Positions 31,401-42,060 of a DNA stretch of 64,000 nucleotides are shown piece after piece (position 1 is the stretch's first letter; the number at the start of each line of letters is the position of its first letter). Source of the stretch: Metridium senile (lineage: Eukaryota; Cnidaria; Anthozoa; Actiniaria; Metridiidae). The notes under the pieces are model-generated. The model did not search any database and was not told the origin of the DNA. It saw nothing but the letters and a program-made list of their open reading frames with translations. Location: NCBI GenBank assembly GCA_949775045.1, contig OX459100.1, forward strand, positions 8,653,194 through 8,717,193. Direction: 5' to 3'. A program made the translations under genes and the position numbers.

Positions 31401-32555
31401 CTGGGAAATACGGGTACAAGCGAAGGAAACCAGAGAATTGAATCGTCATCATTACCAGATACGGAGTATTTTAACCAGGAAAATGCGGGTACAGGCGATA
31501 GCAGCCAGATAATTGAATCGTCATCATTACCAGATACGGAGCATTTTAACCAGGAAAATGCGGGTACAGCCGATAGCAGCCAGAGAATTGAATCGTCATC
31601 ATTACCAGATACGGAGCATTTTAACCAGGAAAATGCGGGTACAGCCGATAGCAGCCAGAGAATTGAATCGTCATCATTACCAGATATGGAGCATTTTAAA
31701 CTGAAGAATGCTGGTATAAGCGATGATAGCCAGAGAATTGAATCGTCATCATTACCAGATATGGAGCATTTTAACAAGGAAAATGCGGGTACAGCCGATA
31801 GCAGCCAGAGAATTGAATCTTCAACATTACCAGATACGGAGCATTTTAACCTTGAAAATACGGGTACAAGCGAGGGTAGTCTGAGCATTGGTTCAGCAAT
31901 GAGCAACGACATCACAAAGACAGGTCTGGAAAATGAGTCTTTTGATAATAAGGTGAATGAGTCAATAGAACCTAATGTTAATGAAGAAAGAGGAGAAGAG
32001 CCTTTTATCAACAGTAGAGACAACGGTAGCCCCAGTAACGAGCCACTGAATACGAAGAGAGAGGACGAGTTAATATCTTCTGGTAGCCGGAGTAATTCAT
32101 CTACAGACGCAAATGAAGAGGATAAAAACGACGGGTTATTCAGCAATATAGATACAATGAATGAAGAAGAAGATGCGCAAGAGAGGCTAGTACACAATAA
32201 TACAAACACAAGTAGCCCGAGTGAGGACTTGATAGAAAAGACAAATGACAAAACACAAGACATTTCTGTGTTCAATAAAACTGATACTGAATTAGGAACC
32301 CTCATTAACAATATCAAACCAGAAAGCATAACTACACATGAAGATAAACCATCCAATCCACAACATAATCTCACTTCACAAATACCTCATCAATCTTTAG
32401 ATGAGAAAAATGCATATGACGTCATGCGTTTTCATAGCAACAAGTCCGATGCGCTTAACAACGGTGTTGAACTGCGTCGAGGGTTTGAGAAGAGTCCTTT
32501 AGGTGAAATGCATGATGGGTCGCAAATGTTGGAGGAATACATCGACGAGATTTGA
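25418..32555 (+). CDS. Secreted PI-PLC X-domain protein with Cys-rich head and Asn/Ser-rich repeat tail
   Basis: Seven exons: 25418-25909, 26201-26428, 27087-27243, 27791-27928, 28669-28913, 29284-29542 and 30199-32555. They join in frame to about 1,291 residues.

Order: a hydrophobic segment near residues 21-40 (signal or anchor). A Cys-rich region of about 30-residue units (HPGIQRCYHVPRRLREPC, VAGFDCGNGLTC), two of them almost identical in DNA. Then a PI-PLC X-like domain with LVTHNAFSN (first catalytic His), GVRGLMLDIY, VQLCHGNCFWGG (second His), DNPREVITIIFE and TDMRRLGRLVIFNN. Last, one 785-codon exon rich in Asn, Ser, His-Val and NxT/S sequons, with twelve 25-residue repeats around ESSSLPDTEHFNQEN.

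Likely an extracellular phosphodiesterase-like protein with a glycosylated stalk. Substrate unknown; the tail resembles nothing I know. No paralogue or co-regulated partner is visible nearby. Confidence 0.85.
25711..25909 (+). repeat. Near-perfect 90-bp in-frame duplication in exon 1 of the PI-PLC gene
   Basis: 25,711-25,800 and 25,801-25,890 differ at a single base, which is synonymous (HVP in both). A third unit begins at 25,891 and is cut by the intron, continuing in diverged form in exon 2 at 26,201. This shows recent in-frame expansion of the Cys-rich module. Confidence 0.9.
25983..26175. repeat. CAT/ATC microsatellite filling the first intron of the PI-PLC gene
   Basis: Irregular CATCATTACAATCATCATC repeat between the donor at 25,910 and the acceptor at 26,200. 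The open frame reads through from exon 1, but the spliced reading is favoured because exon 2 continues the Cys-rich repeat. Confidence 0.9.
26461..26696. mobile_element. MITE with TTACCGTATTTACTCGAATAAGC ends
   Basis: Left end TTACCGTATTTACTCGAATA is inverse to ATTCGAGCAAATACGGTAA at the right. This end motif is, from memory, widespread in animal genomes. Located in intron 2 of the PI-PLC gene. The rest of the intron, to 27,086, has no other recognisable element. Confidence 0.8.
27378..27582. mobile_element. MITE with TAAAGGCCGATTTACACG ends
   Basis: Left TAAAGGCCGATTTACACGGC and right CGTGTAAATCGGCCTTA are inverse copies; the inside holds CGACTTGTAGTA / CTACAACTTGTAG pairs. Intron 3 of the PI-PLC gene. 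Confidence 0.8.
28180..28660. repeat. Pentamer array followed by about 60-bp tandem repeat
   Basis: 28,180-28,295 is CGTAT/CATAT pentamers. 28,318-28,660 is about five copies of a 60-bp unit with ATCTTATCATCATC, ATTACCATCAGCATC and TTTAATCAATGTC. It runs to within 10 bases of the acceptor at 28,668. Confidence 0.9.
29060..29275 (+). mobile_element. 3' end of a LINE with TTGA tail, next to a splice acceptor
   Basis: The segment ending TGAGCCTCTGGCTCGGATGT, AAGGACGACCTTATCCCACG, ATTAATAAATTGATTGATTG looks like a 5'-truncated CR1/L2-type LINE with a short tandem tail. The tail runs into TATCCACTAG, the acceptor of exon 29,284-29,542. A second LINE-like tail (ATAAATAAAGTTTCTTACTT) is at about 29,690-29,765. 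Confidence 0.6.
29934..30081. mobile_element. MITE with CAGGGACCGCGG ends and 5-bp target duplication
   Basis: Left end CAGGGACCGCGGAGCC and right end GTCTCCGCGGTCCCTG are inverse. It is flanked by CACTT on both sides. The element is far more GC-rich than its surroundings. Last intron of the PI-PLC gene. Confidence 0.85.
30980..31885 (+). repeat. 75-bp coding minisatellite, 12 copies
   Basis: Twelve in-frame 25-codon units, consensus ESSSLPDTEHFNQENAGT followed by (G/A)DSSQRI. Two alternating sub-types (LENTGTSEGSQRI and QENAGTADSSQRI) suggest expansion by duplication of pairs. It also leaves a 489-codon antisense frame open. Confidence 0.95.
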
Positions 32556-32617
32556 CAGTTTAACTGCAAGTTTCATAGCATTCGTCTTGCCCAAGTTATA
32601 GGTTAACACATACACTT

Positions 32618-32892
32618 GTTTCAAAAAAGGTTGACGGAGTGAACGGAGAACGGAGATTGCACGACCGAAAGGAATTGTGGTTACCAACATATCCTAATGT
32701 TTTTCTGGATTTCTAAGCACAGTTTCAGCAATTGTAAGCTCTTCCTTACTATATGGGGCTGGTGTTGTGCAGTAAATTCGTTTTCTGTCACCAAAGATGT
32801 ATAAATAATCAAAATCAAAGACCCATAATCCCCATCGGTCGTGCAATCGCCGCTCGCCATTCACCGTACACTCCGTCAACCATTTTCGAAAC
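32618..32892. mobile_element. Foldback element in the probable 3' UTR of the PI-PLC gene
   Basis: TGTTTCAAAAAAGGTTGACG then GAGTG at the left is matched by CACTCCGTCAACCATTTTCG then AAACA in inverse, and GATTGCACGACCGA by TCGGTCGTGCAATC. The minus-strand frame 32,694-32,912 inside it is not accepted as a gene. TTTGACAGTTTAACTGCAAG is repeated on the two sides (32,551 and 32,921). From 32,893 to 33,506 nothing else is seen except probable 5' sequence of the next gene. Confidence 0.7.
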
Positions 32893-33506
32893 AATTGTAT
32901 ATTAGAATACATTATCGAAATTTGACAATTTTACTGCAAGTTCCATATGGGTTAATATATAAAAAGAATATATAAAATAATTTCAAGTTTCATAAAAGTT
33001 GTTGGGCCCAAGATATGAGAAACAACCATTGATACAATTTAACAGCTGTTGCAGGAAAATGTTAACATATAGAATATCAAATTAAAAATACATTGAAAAA
33101 TTTGACAGCTTTTATATCAATGAAATTTCAGGGTTTTTTTTTAAGGAATAATTATATGGTAATTTCTGAAGGGTCAAACATTAAATATATATAAAAAACT
33201 GCAATTAGCAGCATAAATGATAACACTTTTATAATAAAAACTATAAATAAAATATCCGTTTAATAAATTGCATACTTTAAACCCCTTTCCAGCAACGGCA
33301 AAAGCAAAATATTTCGGAAATTATGTAAAAATCGAACTTCGCCCCCTGCTCGACCGGGATCCCTGTGTCACGTCCCGTCATGCCTTGTAATTTGTTGTTG
33401 TACGCTCTGACTGACACGAAAGGAAGAAAATATAAATATTACGTTGGCTTTACCACAACGTCGCACCTAAATCCTAGTCTTTCACTGTTGAATTAACGGC
33501 TAAGCA

Positions 33507-36500
33507 ATGGGAGTAACTAGCAGCCATGAGATCGAGTACGAACAAGCAAGGAAATCGTTCACGGAACACGAACAGTCAAAACTTGACGAATCGTTTACTA
33601 AGATGTCAAATCATAATGGTTTTCACACCGAAGTTCTCGAAAAGGACTCTTTTCAGGTAAACTATAGACTAGACTATAGACTATTGATCGTTAGATAATA
33701 CACTATAGATCATTATTTGACAAGACTGAAGTGTGTTGTTCAGCTGTGTGGGGTTTTTAGCCCTTAGAACAGATGTTTTGTGAGGGCATTTCTTCGCATG
33801 ATATTATGCTATGATGTCATATAAAAAGCGTCGAATTTTTCGCGAATAGAAAGGTTGTGTAGCGAGAAATTGTAAGAACTAACAAAAAATACTCATTTAG
33901 ATTCTCTAGAAAATACGATTTACACGAATCAAATTGTAGATGTGATGATCAATTTAAACGTTATCAATTCCGTATGATGTACAAAATATAAACGTGAAAT
34001 TTGCATATCAATAAATTATTGCGTACTTAAAATTGTTATAAGTTAAGTATGTTGATATAAAACTGTTATTTATGATACTGATATCGATCTAATCAAAACT
34101 CGCATCTACAGATCATAATTTTGATTAAAATCTCCGATTATAAATTGATTTAATTAGGAAAGTGAGAATTATTAAACAAAATATTTTGTAATGCTATAAT
34201 TAATACGTACTCTGACTATATAATCTAAATATTTAATGGCATTTATGCTGAAGCGTTCTTATTGATTTAGTACAGTTAATTAACATGATGTTCCGGAAAG
34301 AAAATTGAATTTAAATTTCATTTTCAAATTGTCAGTCTTTAAGATATTATTGTTGATAACATTTGCAAAATATAAGTGACTAGAGTTGAAAATTATTTTT
34401 CTTTGAAACATTTACCCATTAGCAAAATTGCTTTGTGTTTAATTCAAAATTACATTTCTTTTAATTAATTATAATTTTTACTTTCAAAAATCAAAAAAAA
34501 AATTGTTACAGTGCGACTACTGAAACCAGGGCCACCAAAACATAATTATCCAATCACGATCGAGAATATGAACAATAGAATCTCTACAAATGTTTGATTT
34601 TTTTGCATAAAATGCTAATAATTTTCATTTTATGAACGGAATAGATCAAGATCGAAAAAGAAACATCTTAGTCTGTGTGCCCTTTACAAGTTTTTTGTTT
34701 GATCTCAAAAAATATATTTTAAATTTTCAAATTTGTTTGGGTGGCCCTGGTTTCAGTAGTCACATTGTAAAATGTTCACTTCCATTTGCCAAAATAACCA
34801 AGAGAACTTGCAATTCAAAATTACTTTTCTTTACATTTCCTTACACCTGTCTTCAGATATGTTGTTAAAAAAGAAACACTTGCTAGGAATAAAAGTGCGA
34901 AAAATAAAATTATAAAATCATTTATTGTCATTGAACAACTCACAAACAACTCTAACTATGAAAAGTTTATCATACTACACATCAGTCAAACTTCTTGCGG
35001 TGATATAGTTGTTTCTGAGATGTTCAACAAACAATAAACGATTTCTAAAATATTTCTGGATGCCACCAGTTTTTTGATTCACACTGTAATTACTTAGCTG
35101 TTTCAGTTAAAGAGTGAGAAATTACAAATTTTTATTGTATTCTTTCAAATTTTCCCATCATAAATTTACATTGTATGATATTGCATTCACCTGCAGAGTT
35201 TCACATCATGGCTTTTACCAGAGCAGTTCAGTAGAAGACTCTTCAACGAGATGTGTGTATTCCAAAAATCACTTGAGCAGGAGAATATCAGAGATAGTGA
35301 TGTTAGCAAAGAAGCTTTCATCATTGCACTGTGGAATTTCCTGAAGCGAAGCAAAGACGACAAAGCACACATTTTTTTTCTTGTTGCATCTGACTCCAAC
35401 TCAGTCAACAAAGAAGACATTTCAGACTTTATTAGCATCTTACTTGACGCATACGTCATTGCATTGAAATCAACATCAATTGGCTCTAAATGGAAAATTG
35501 ACTCAAGCATAGCTGACAATCAGAGATTTGTTTCCATGGCGATGAATGAGCTTGATCAAGACGACAAGTTGTCATCTGTGGCCGTCAGCGATTTGGTGTC
35601 ATGGTTTAATAGGTTCCCTCTTATTGAGCACATGTTTGGTGCTGTGTTGAGAGCTTGTTTTGTTGATTTGGAAAGCATAATAGAGACTCACTCACATGGT
35701 CTTGCTGAAGGATGTCAAGAGACGACTGATCATTTTCAATATGACAGGTGAGATTGCTAGGATAGTAAGCTCTATTTTCTATGGTCATTGATCCACTGGA
35801 TGGTGATTTGTTTACATTTAAAAGCTTAAGCTTATAGTTTTTTTTCAACATCACAAAAGTCATCATGCATTGTCTTCATTATCAAAACCCCATAGTTGAT
35901 GCTCTTATTATCATTATCATTCATAGCTGTCATCATGCATCAGTGATCATCTTCATCATGATTCTCACTATGAAATACCTAGTTTGAAATCCCTATGAAA
36001 TATACTATGAAAACCCTATGAATACCCTGTTAAATGCCTATGAAAACTCTTATGAAAAGCCTATGAAAAGCCTAATATGAAATGCCTTGAAAACTGTATG
36101 AAATCACTATGAACTCTATATAATAATATATAATACCTATTAAAGCTTTATAAAATCACATCTCTGAAATCCCTGTCATTATCATCATGATGATCATCAT
36201 CCTGACAGCTGTCATTATTATTATCATCATTGTTGCTTAGTTACTATATTTATTGCCAATAAAACCAAGCATGTTCAAAGTAATATGCCATAAACCTCCA
36301 ACCTATGCTAATCCATTTCAGGTCGCATGTATTAGTTCCATGTAAGCTTGAAGTCAACTTTGACGAGACCCCCACTCTTCTAGATATACCGTCTATGTTA
36401 ACACTGAATGGAACCCTTCCAGCAACCCTGCGGCACAGATGGAGGCTACTGTTTTCAACCAAGACACATGGTGAGAGCTTCCAGTCTCTCCTACATCAGA

Positions 36501-38781
36501 TATCGCACCAAGGACCAACGTTAGTCATTATTAGAGATACTGACGGACATGTGTTTGGAGGATTTGCTTCTAGTAGTTGGGCCATTAAGTCACAGTTTGA
36601 AGGTATTAACGATAGGTAATATAATGAAAGTTGTAACACCATAAAAATGTTGACTTAACTTTACTGACATAATTTTCAAGCCCTTCGCCGGAGTAAAAAA
36701 GAAGGTTTGAAGGTATTGATTGACTGTCATCATTATCATCAACATCATCATTGTCAGTGGCAATGCATGATTATTATCATCAGCATCATTATTATGATCT
36801 CAGCATTTCATTTATTTAAACATTTTACAATAAAGTTTATGACAACAAGATTTGTTGTTATACTCAACACATTGCTGGAATATTTATCCACCTTTCTCAT
36901 ATTTGTTACCAAATTTCACAACAAGTTTAAATGCAATTGATATATCAAATTCTAGTATGTGATCTGATTTTTGAAGATGTTTTGATCAGTAGAGTTTAAA
37001 GTCTGGAATTTTTATTTTGGATAACATTGATGACATATTTGACTGTGAAATATAGTGAACATGTGAATATAATAATAGAACTATAATAATATTTCATATA
37101 ATAATCAATAACTAATAAAATGATTGATATAATTACTTACCATCGTCACTTTTTCTTTGAAAGGATGTCCTTCCTTAAACTGATGTGTCTTGTGTTGTAT
37201 ATTGGTCTATGTTGTTTCATCAATGGAATATAAGGATCTCTCATTCTTCAGTCTTTTCACAATGTTTTTTGTAGATACCGGTAATTTAACATTGTTGTTT
37301 TGCCAACAGGTGACAGTCGTTGTTTCTTGTTCAGCTTACGGCCATCACTGGTTATCTACCATCCTACAGGATACAATGAAAACTTTATCTATTTGAATCA
37401 CAACATGAAAACATTACCAAATGGATTGGTAGGTTGATAGGCATTAAAATTCAATCATTTTCATGTCATATTATTTACTTGAACATAAGAGCAGTTCTTC
37501 TTTTAAAAACTCTACTGTCTCATTTGTCATTCTCTTTCCTATCTATGCGGTAGCACTTACAATGTTTTAAACAACAAAGGTTTATTCAAAGTGGGATAAC
37601 TCAAGATCTTTTTTTCAAGCATTTTTAATTTTAGAAACTCAACTTTCTCAATTGTCACTCTCTTTCCTATGCTGTAACACTTACAATGTTTTTGACAGCA
37701 AAGGTTTATTCAAAGTGGAATAACTCAATCTTTTTTTTTCAAACAGTTTTACTTTTAGAAACTTACAATATTGGACATAAATGTTGACACTGTTTGAAAA
37801 CTAGGTATTTTTTGCATTTTTGTGGCTAAATTTTACTCAAACTATCTTATTTTGATACCCCCCTCTCCCCCAATGCAATGTTGTGTACCCTAGCTGAAGG
37901 TGTTTCTTTCTCAGGGATATCAACATTGTTCAGGGGTGGGGGCGGCAGGGGAGAAAATGTATGTGAAATGGATAGTATCAAGCATTTGCAGCGAGTGTCA
38001 ACTATTTATGTCCAAGATTGTAGCTTCTGATCATTTGTCTTGTCCTCTTCAGTTCTTTGTTGCAGCCTTACCCTGTATTTCATTTTTTACCAAACTATTA
38101 TTAATATATTTTCAATACTGTAGGGTATGGGAGGTCAAATGGACTACTTTGGATTCTGGTTGGATGCTAGTTTTGGTTCAGGTCACTGTAAAGGAAGTCC
38201 TTGTACAACATACGGAAACCCACCACTCTCTGCTAATGAGAATTTCCATATCGATGAGCTTGAAGTCTGGGGAGTTGGAGTTCCTCCAGAAATTGAGGTA
38301 TCTATATTGTCACTGTAGTAGAATAATATAACATTTGATTATGATGACTATAGCATTGATGGTGGTGATGCTTATAATGATGATATGCATGGTGACGATG
38401 ATGAAATAATTGTAACAATGATGTACTATTGATGAGACTGGTGATTCTCATGACAATGATGTTAATGGTGGTGGTAGCCTCCTCCACAGCCATTACTGTC
38501 ATGGGCTTCCTATTTAGGAGCTTAGATGGAGAATGGGGGTGAGAAAGGGGAGAGGCTGTAAATAAAAACATTACAAAGGAAGCCCAAACAAGGAAAAGGA
38601 GGATGTGATGATAGTAATGATGATAATGGTGATAATATGGTAATGATGATGATGATTCTATCTTTCATAGCTGAAAGATCGCAGTGTCCTTGACACAGAG
38701 ATAGAAGCAAAGGCATTCTTGGAAGTAACAGGCAAACAATTCCACAGTGAAGGATTTAGAGAACCACAACCAGCAGAGTAA
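33507..38781 (+). CDS. MEAK7: MEAK7/TLDC1 orthologue, TLDc-domain mTOR-associated protein
   Basis: Six exons: 33507-33656, 35197-35747, 36322-36602, 37310-37428, 38124-38297 and 38671-38781. All phases join to 461 residues, close to the human protein (456).

The start MGVTSS is an N-myristoylation signal, as in the family. Exon 2 encodes the helical EF-hand-like N-terminal half. The TLDc domain runs from about residue 265 (RHRWRLLFSTKTHGESF) through VIIRDTDGHVFGGFASSSW and GDSRCFLFSLRP to FHIDELEVWGVG, near residue 420. The last exon is a short basic and acidic tail ending QPAE.

In vertebrates this protein sits on lysosomes and promotes an alternative mTOR signalling branch; here the role is inferred by orthology. 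It lies 950 bp downstream of the PI-PLC gene on the same strand, with no sign of co-transcription. Confidence 0.93.
34505..34770. mobile_element. MITE with TTACAGTGCGACTACTGAAA ends
   Basis: GACTACTGAAACCAGGGCCACC at the left is inverse to GGTGGCCCTGGTTTCAGTAGTC at the right, with TTACAGTG / CATTGTAA outermost. Intron 1 of the MEAK7 gene. The rest of this 1.5-kb intron is plain AT-rich sequence. Confidence 0.85.
37763..38024. mobile_element. Diverged mariner-like MITE
   Basis: TTACAATATTGGACATAAAT then GTTGACAC is inverse to GTGTCAACTATTTATG then TCCAAGATTGTAG. The interior has CCCCCCTCTCCCCCAATGCA, like the elements at 18,663 and 24,613. Intron 4 of the MEAK7 gene. Confidence 0.65.
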
Positions 38782-39550
38782 ATCATAAATAGAAAATCAT
38801 AAATAGAAAATAGAAATTGCTGTAATGTTCCATACAAAATACCCATACAACAACATGGAGGATGGGACGGATTTCCAAAATTGATATGTCGGATGATGGT
38901 ATGACATAAAATATAAAAATACAAAACATTTATAGTCATATTTGTTTTTAAAATTAAGTTTACTATTATTGGGACATTTTTAAATACGGGTTAATGTTAG
39001 GTATATTGAATTATTATAAAATATTTGATTTAAATCACGATCTCTGATTGGCTATGCTACGTGCCGTGCTTCTCCTAATGCTTCTCTCGTCTTCTTAAAA
39101 TTCCTGCGTCCTCTATAACTCGATAGAGCACGCTGCCTCGTTTTATATTTCTTCGAAAAGATGCAAATCAAATTTATTTAAAATCAATTAATTTAATAAT
39201 AAAAATATCAAATATCATGGTGACTGACGATAATTTATTGGTTTGTTGTTCTTAACTGATTAGCCATATATTGAATAATATCGCACTCCTTTAAACCAAT
39301 CATATTGAAGTGATGGTTATATATGATGGTTACAAAATGGTTATATTCAAAGTTCAAATGCCCTATTATTTGCACATAGGTGAGAGGCTAGTCAGTCCAG
39401 CACAATATACTATGTAGTTATTGGAAAAGGTTGTCATGTTTTGTTAATTTACATAAACTATAATATTAATAATAGTTATGGTAGAGCACCAACAGTTTAA
39501 CTATGAAATAAAAACAAAATAGTTAATAACTAATAAATGGAAACCTAAGC

Positions 39551-39722
39551 AAGTAAACTAGTATAGGCTGCGTCGGTGTTTGATATAATCGATAGGTAAT
39601 GTAATGTAATTTGTAACACCATAAAAATGTTGACTTAAAATTAACTTTACTAAATGTAAAGTTTAAGTTAAGTCAACATTTTTTATTACAAATTTCATTA
39701 TATTTATGACCTATCGTTAGTA
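39551..39722. mobile_element. Fragment of the GACGTTTCGAGC hairpin repeat family and its host repeat
   Basis: Contains the inverse of the CCGACGCAGCCTATACTAG sequence seen at 14,935, followed by TTTGTAACACCATAAAAATG and a hairpin ending TTTCATTATATTTATGACC. The surrounding 38,782-39,550 is gene-free AT-rich sequence, probably the 3' UTR of the MEAK7 gene and beyond. Confidence 0.6.
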
Positions 39723-40369
39723 ACAAATAATTATTTTTTTTACCATACTTCATAGCAACTTTACTTGTGTTTGATAGTGACTACCGTAATAGTTACTAAA
39801 TAATAATGTCTGTTTTAACTATTACGTTGTGTTACAAGTTTCCTGTTACGTTATTTCATGGTTAATAAATGTTTTTGCTCCAATACACAGTATGTTACAT
39901 TTTTTACAATTTATACTATCAACAATACTTTTTTTCTATACTCAATAAAATGTTAATTTTAATACCACTTGTTTTGTGTCTTCTATAATACCATATACAT
40001 TGAGAATTGAATCTTCAGGAAGATTAGCGGGCATGAATACAGGGAAAGGGGTGTGTAGTGCAGAAATTTGTCAGGGGGTGTCCCAATTGCAAATGAAGGG
40101 CTTTTTAAAAGGTGTAAGGGGGTGTCCGGTCCTTAAATGTCTTAAATAAAATGGGGGTAATTGTGGCACTAGGGTGGTGTCCGGTGCCAAAAGGGGCACG
40201 CCCTAGATCTGCCCTTGCAGTGTTGATGACAAGTCGCCCCATTTCCAAATTAGTCAATTCTTCATATTGAATGATTTGTTTGTGGTCTGTTTTATCAGAT
40301 ACAGTCATTTGAAAAATAATTGTCGCTGACCGGCTCCGCCACTTGCCCAAGCGGGAGTATCGGTAAAAA

Positions 40370-40600
40370 TCACTGAAGCAATAAATTTTTAGCGTGCGCT
40401 AAAGAATATGCTGAAATATAGCGAGTACATGAATGAATGTGTTCCTTCGCATTCTGTGCAAAGAAATAAACTGCATGGAGATATCGACAAGTAAATAGCT
40501 ACTTCTTCAGTTTTCATGCAGAGGATTTGTGTCATCCAAATCAATCACCAGCGTAAATCTAATAGAAACAAGGCACTGAGAGCTCAAGATGTTGATAATA
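40370..40600. repeat. Dispersed repeat, copy 2 (matches 23,263-23,485)
   Basis: Shares AAATCACTGAAGCAATAA, AAAGAATATGCTGAAATATA and AGCTACTTCTTCAGTTTTCA then TGCAGAGGATTTGTGTCATC with the copy upstream of the GCPII gene. It has an extra 40 bp (CATTCTGTGCAAAGAAATAA). The preceding 40,020-40,230 looks like another degenerate CAGGG-ended element. Confidence 0.75.
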
Positions 40601-40778
40601 TATGCAGCTAGCTGCTTCAGGGATTTCTACCCATACTCCTTTTAGGTCTAGTTGCATAGTCTCGAAGCCGGTTGGCGACAAAGTCTTTTCAATATCAGAT
40701 ATATAGTTAGGTAATTGCCAACGCACAAGACAGTAACCCCCCTCTCATCCTCCCTGGATCTGCACCTCCTTGAAACAG

Positions 40779-40950
40779 CATACACTGAATCGAAATATGG
40801 CGTCCAATTTTGATAACTATTGTTTTTGACTGACTAGCCTCATGTTTACGTTGAAACACAATGGCGTTTTCACATGTATGAGAGGCTAGTCATGATCAGT
40901 CAAGAACAATAGTTATTAAAATTGGACGCCATATTTCGATTCGGTGTATG
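40779..40950. mobile_element. Near-perfect palindromic MITE, 172 bp
   Basis: CATACACTGAATCGAAATAT, GGCGTCCAATTTTGATAACT and ATTGTTTTTGACTGA are matched in inverse order at the right (GAACAATAGTTATTAAAATT, GGACGCCATATTTCGATTCG, GTGTATG). The loop carries GACTAGCCTCAT / ATGAGAGGCTAGTC. The close match of the arms suggests recent insertion. Confidence 0.9.
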
Positions 40951-40984
40951 GTTTGACTTGTTTGTTAAAAAAAGATATGAACCT

Positions 40985-41190
40985 TTTTTATAAAAGTACA
41001 AGTCGTTATTTACACAGGGGTGGGGGGTGCATTTCGATTTTAACTTGCACAAATGTTTGTGATCCCTCCCCCCTTAAGTGTAATTTGTCTCTCTTAGCCC
41101 TGTCCTTTGTAGAGTATATAAATGCTGTCCTTTCCCCTCATTTTGCATAATAATGCCTGCTCCCTTTTTAGTTGCAATGAATACAAATTT
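40985..41190. repeat. Half-element of the AGGGACTTGTC foldback family
   Basis: Shares GCATTTCGATTTTAACTTGC, CCTCCCCCCTTAAGTG and CTCTTAGCCCTGTCCTTTGT with 42,856-43,079. No gene. Confidence 0.6.
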
Positions 41191-41404
41191 CCTAAATAAG
41201 CATTTTGAAATCTAAATTGTATCTAGTGTTTTTTTAATAATATTTCCCTTATACACCAACTCAAAACATGGCGACAATAGCATGTTGCTATATTTTGATA
41301 TGGTCTATCATATAACATATCTTTTACTTAACATTTGATTATTTATGAAACAATATCAAAACCCTTACCCTTATCTGACATTACAACCAAGCCTTACTCG
41401 AAGT

Positions 41405-41745
41405 TGGAAGGCTTTATATATTCTTCCAAACTTGATTTTAAATTTGTTTGTAAGTTTCAAAATGCAGACTTCAACTGTCAACCGATAATGGTTCCGAAAT
41501 CACGATATGTGGTCAATAACTGATAATGCTTTTGTAATAGAATACTTTAGTAAGTATTTATAACAATATTTTTGTAAGCCTAAGACTAGGTTTAGCAAGT
41601 TTCCGTTGTGCAAAAAAACATTGAAAGTAATGTTTTGATTTGAGGCGGTTTTTGAAACTTACAAGATTCGATTCATTTATGCCAGTCTCAAAACAAATTC
41701 AAAATCAAGTTTGGAAGAATAAATTGTTGCCTTCCAACCTTGATA
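41405..41745. mobile_element. Foldback element around GAAGGCTTTATATATTCTTCC
   Basis: TTGGAAGGC, ATTCTTCCAAACTTGATTTT and AAATTTGTTT at the left pair with AAACAAATT, CAAAATCAAGTTTGGAAGAA and GCCTTCCAA at the right. From 41,750 to 42,060 there is plain AT-rich sequence, probably the gamma-SNAP 3' UTR. Confidence 0.65.
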
Positions 41746-42060
41746 GGAATGCTTCTGTAGGTTTGGATGTAATAGATTGTTGTCAATATTGTTGATTTCC
41801 CCTTGGATGGGAGTCTTGTCAATTGAATTCAAAATGAGTTAATTTTAATTAATATTTGATTTTAAAAATAATGGTTAGATTTTGTGAAAGGACATCTATT
41901 TTAGATCAACAAACAAGGAATATAATGTCCTTGCTGTTCAACATTTCTCCCCTCAAACTTCATTCCCTGAAAAAATATCTTAACCTCGACATTTTACTTA
42001 TTTCTCTAGTAAAAGGTGTTACTATTTAGCAGAGTACATTAATGGTCAGGTTTCATTTCA

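Noticed and set aside
30905..32374. 489-codon open frame antisense to the PI-PLC tail exon
   Set aside because: It is the mirror of the 75-bp coding repeat and Ser/Asn-rich codons; the sense frame continues a spliced gene, and the antisense one has no splice context or family.
32694..32912. 72-codon minus frame inside the PI-PLC 3' region
   Set aside because: It lies entirely within a foldback element between its inverted arms.
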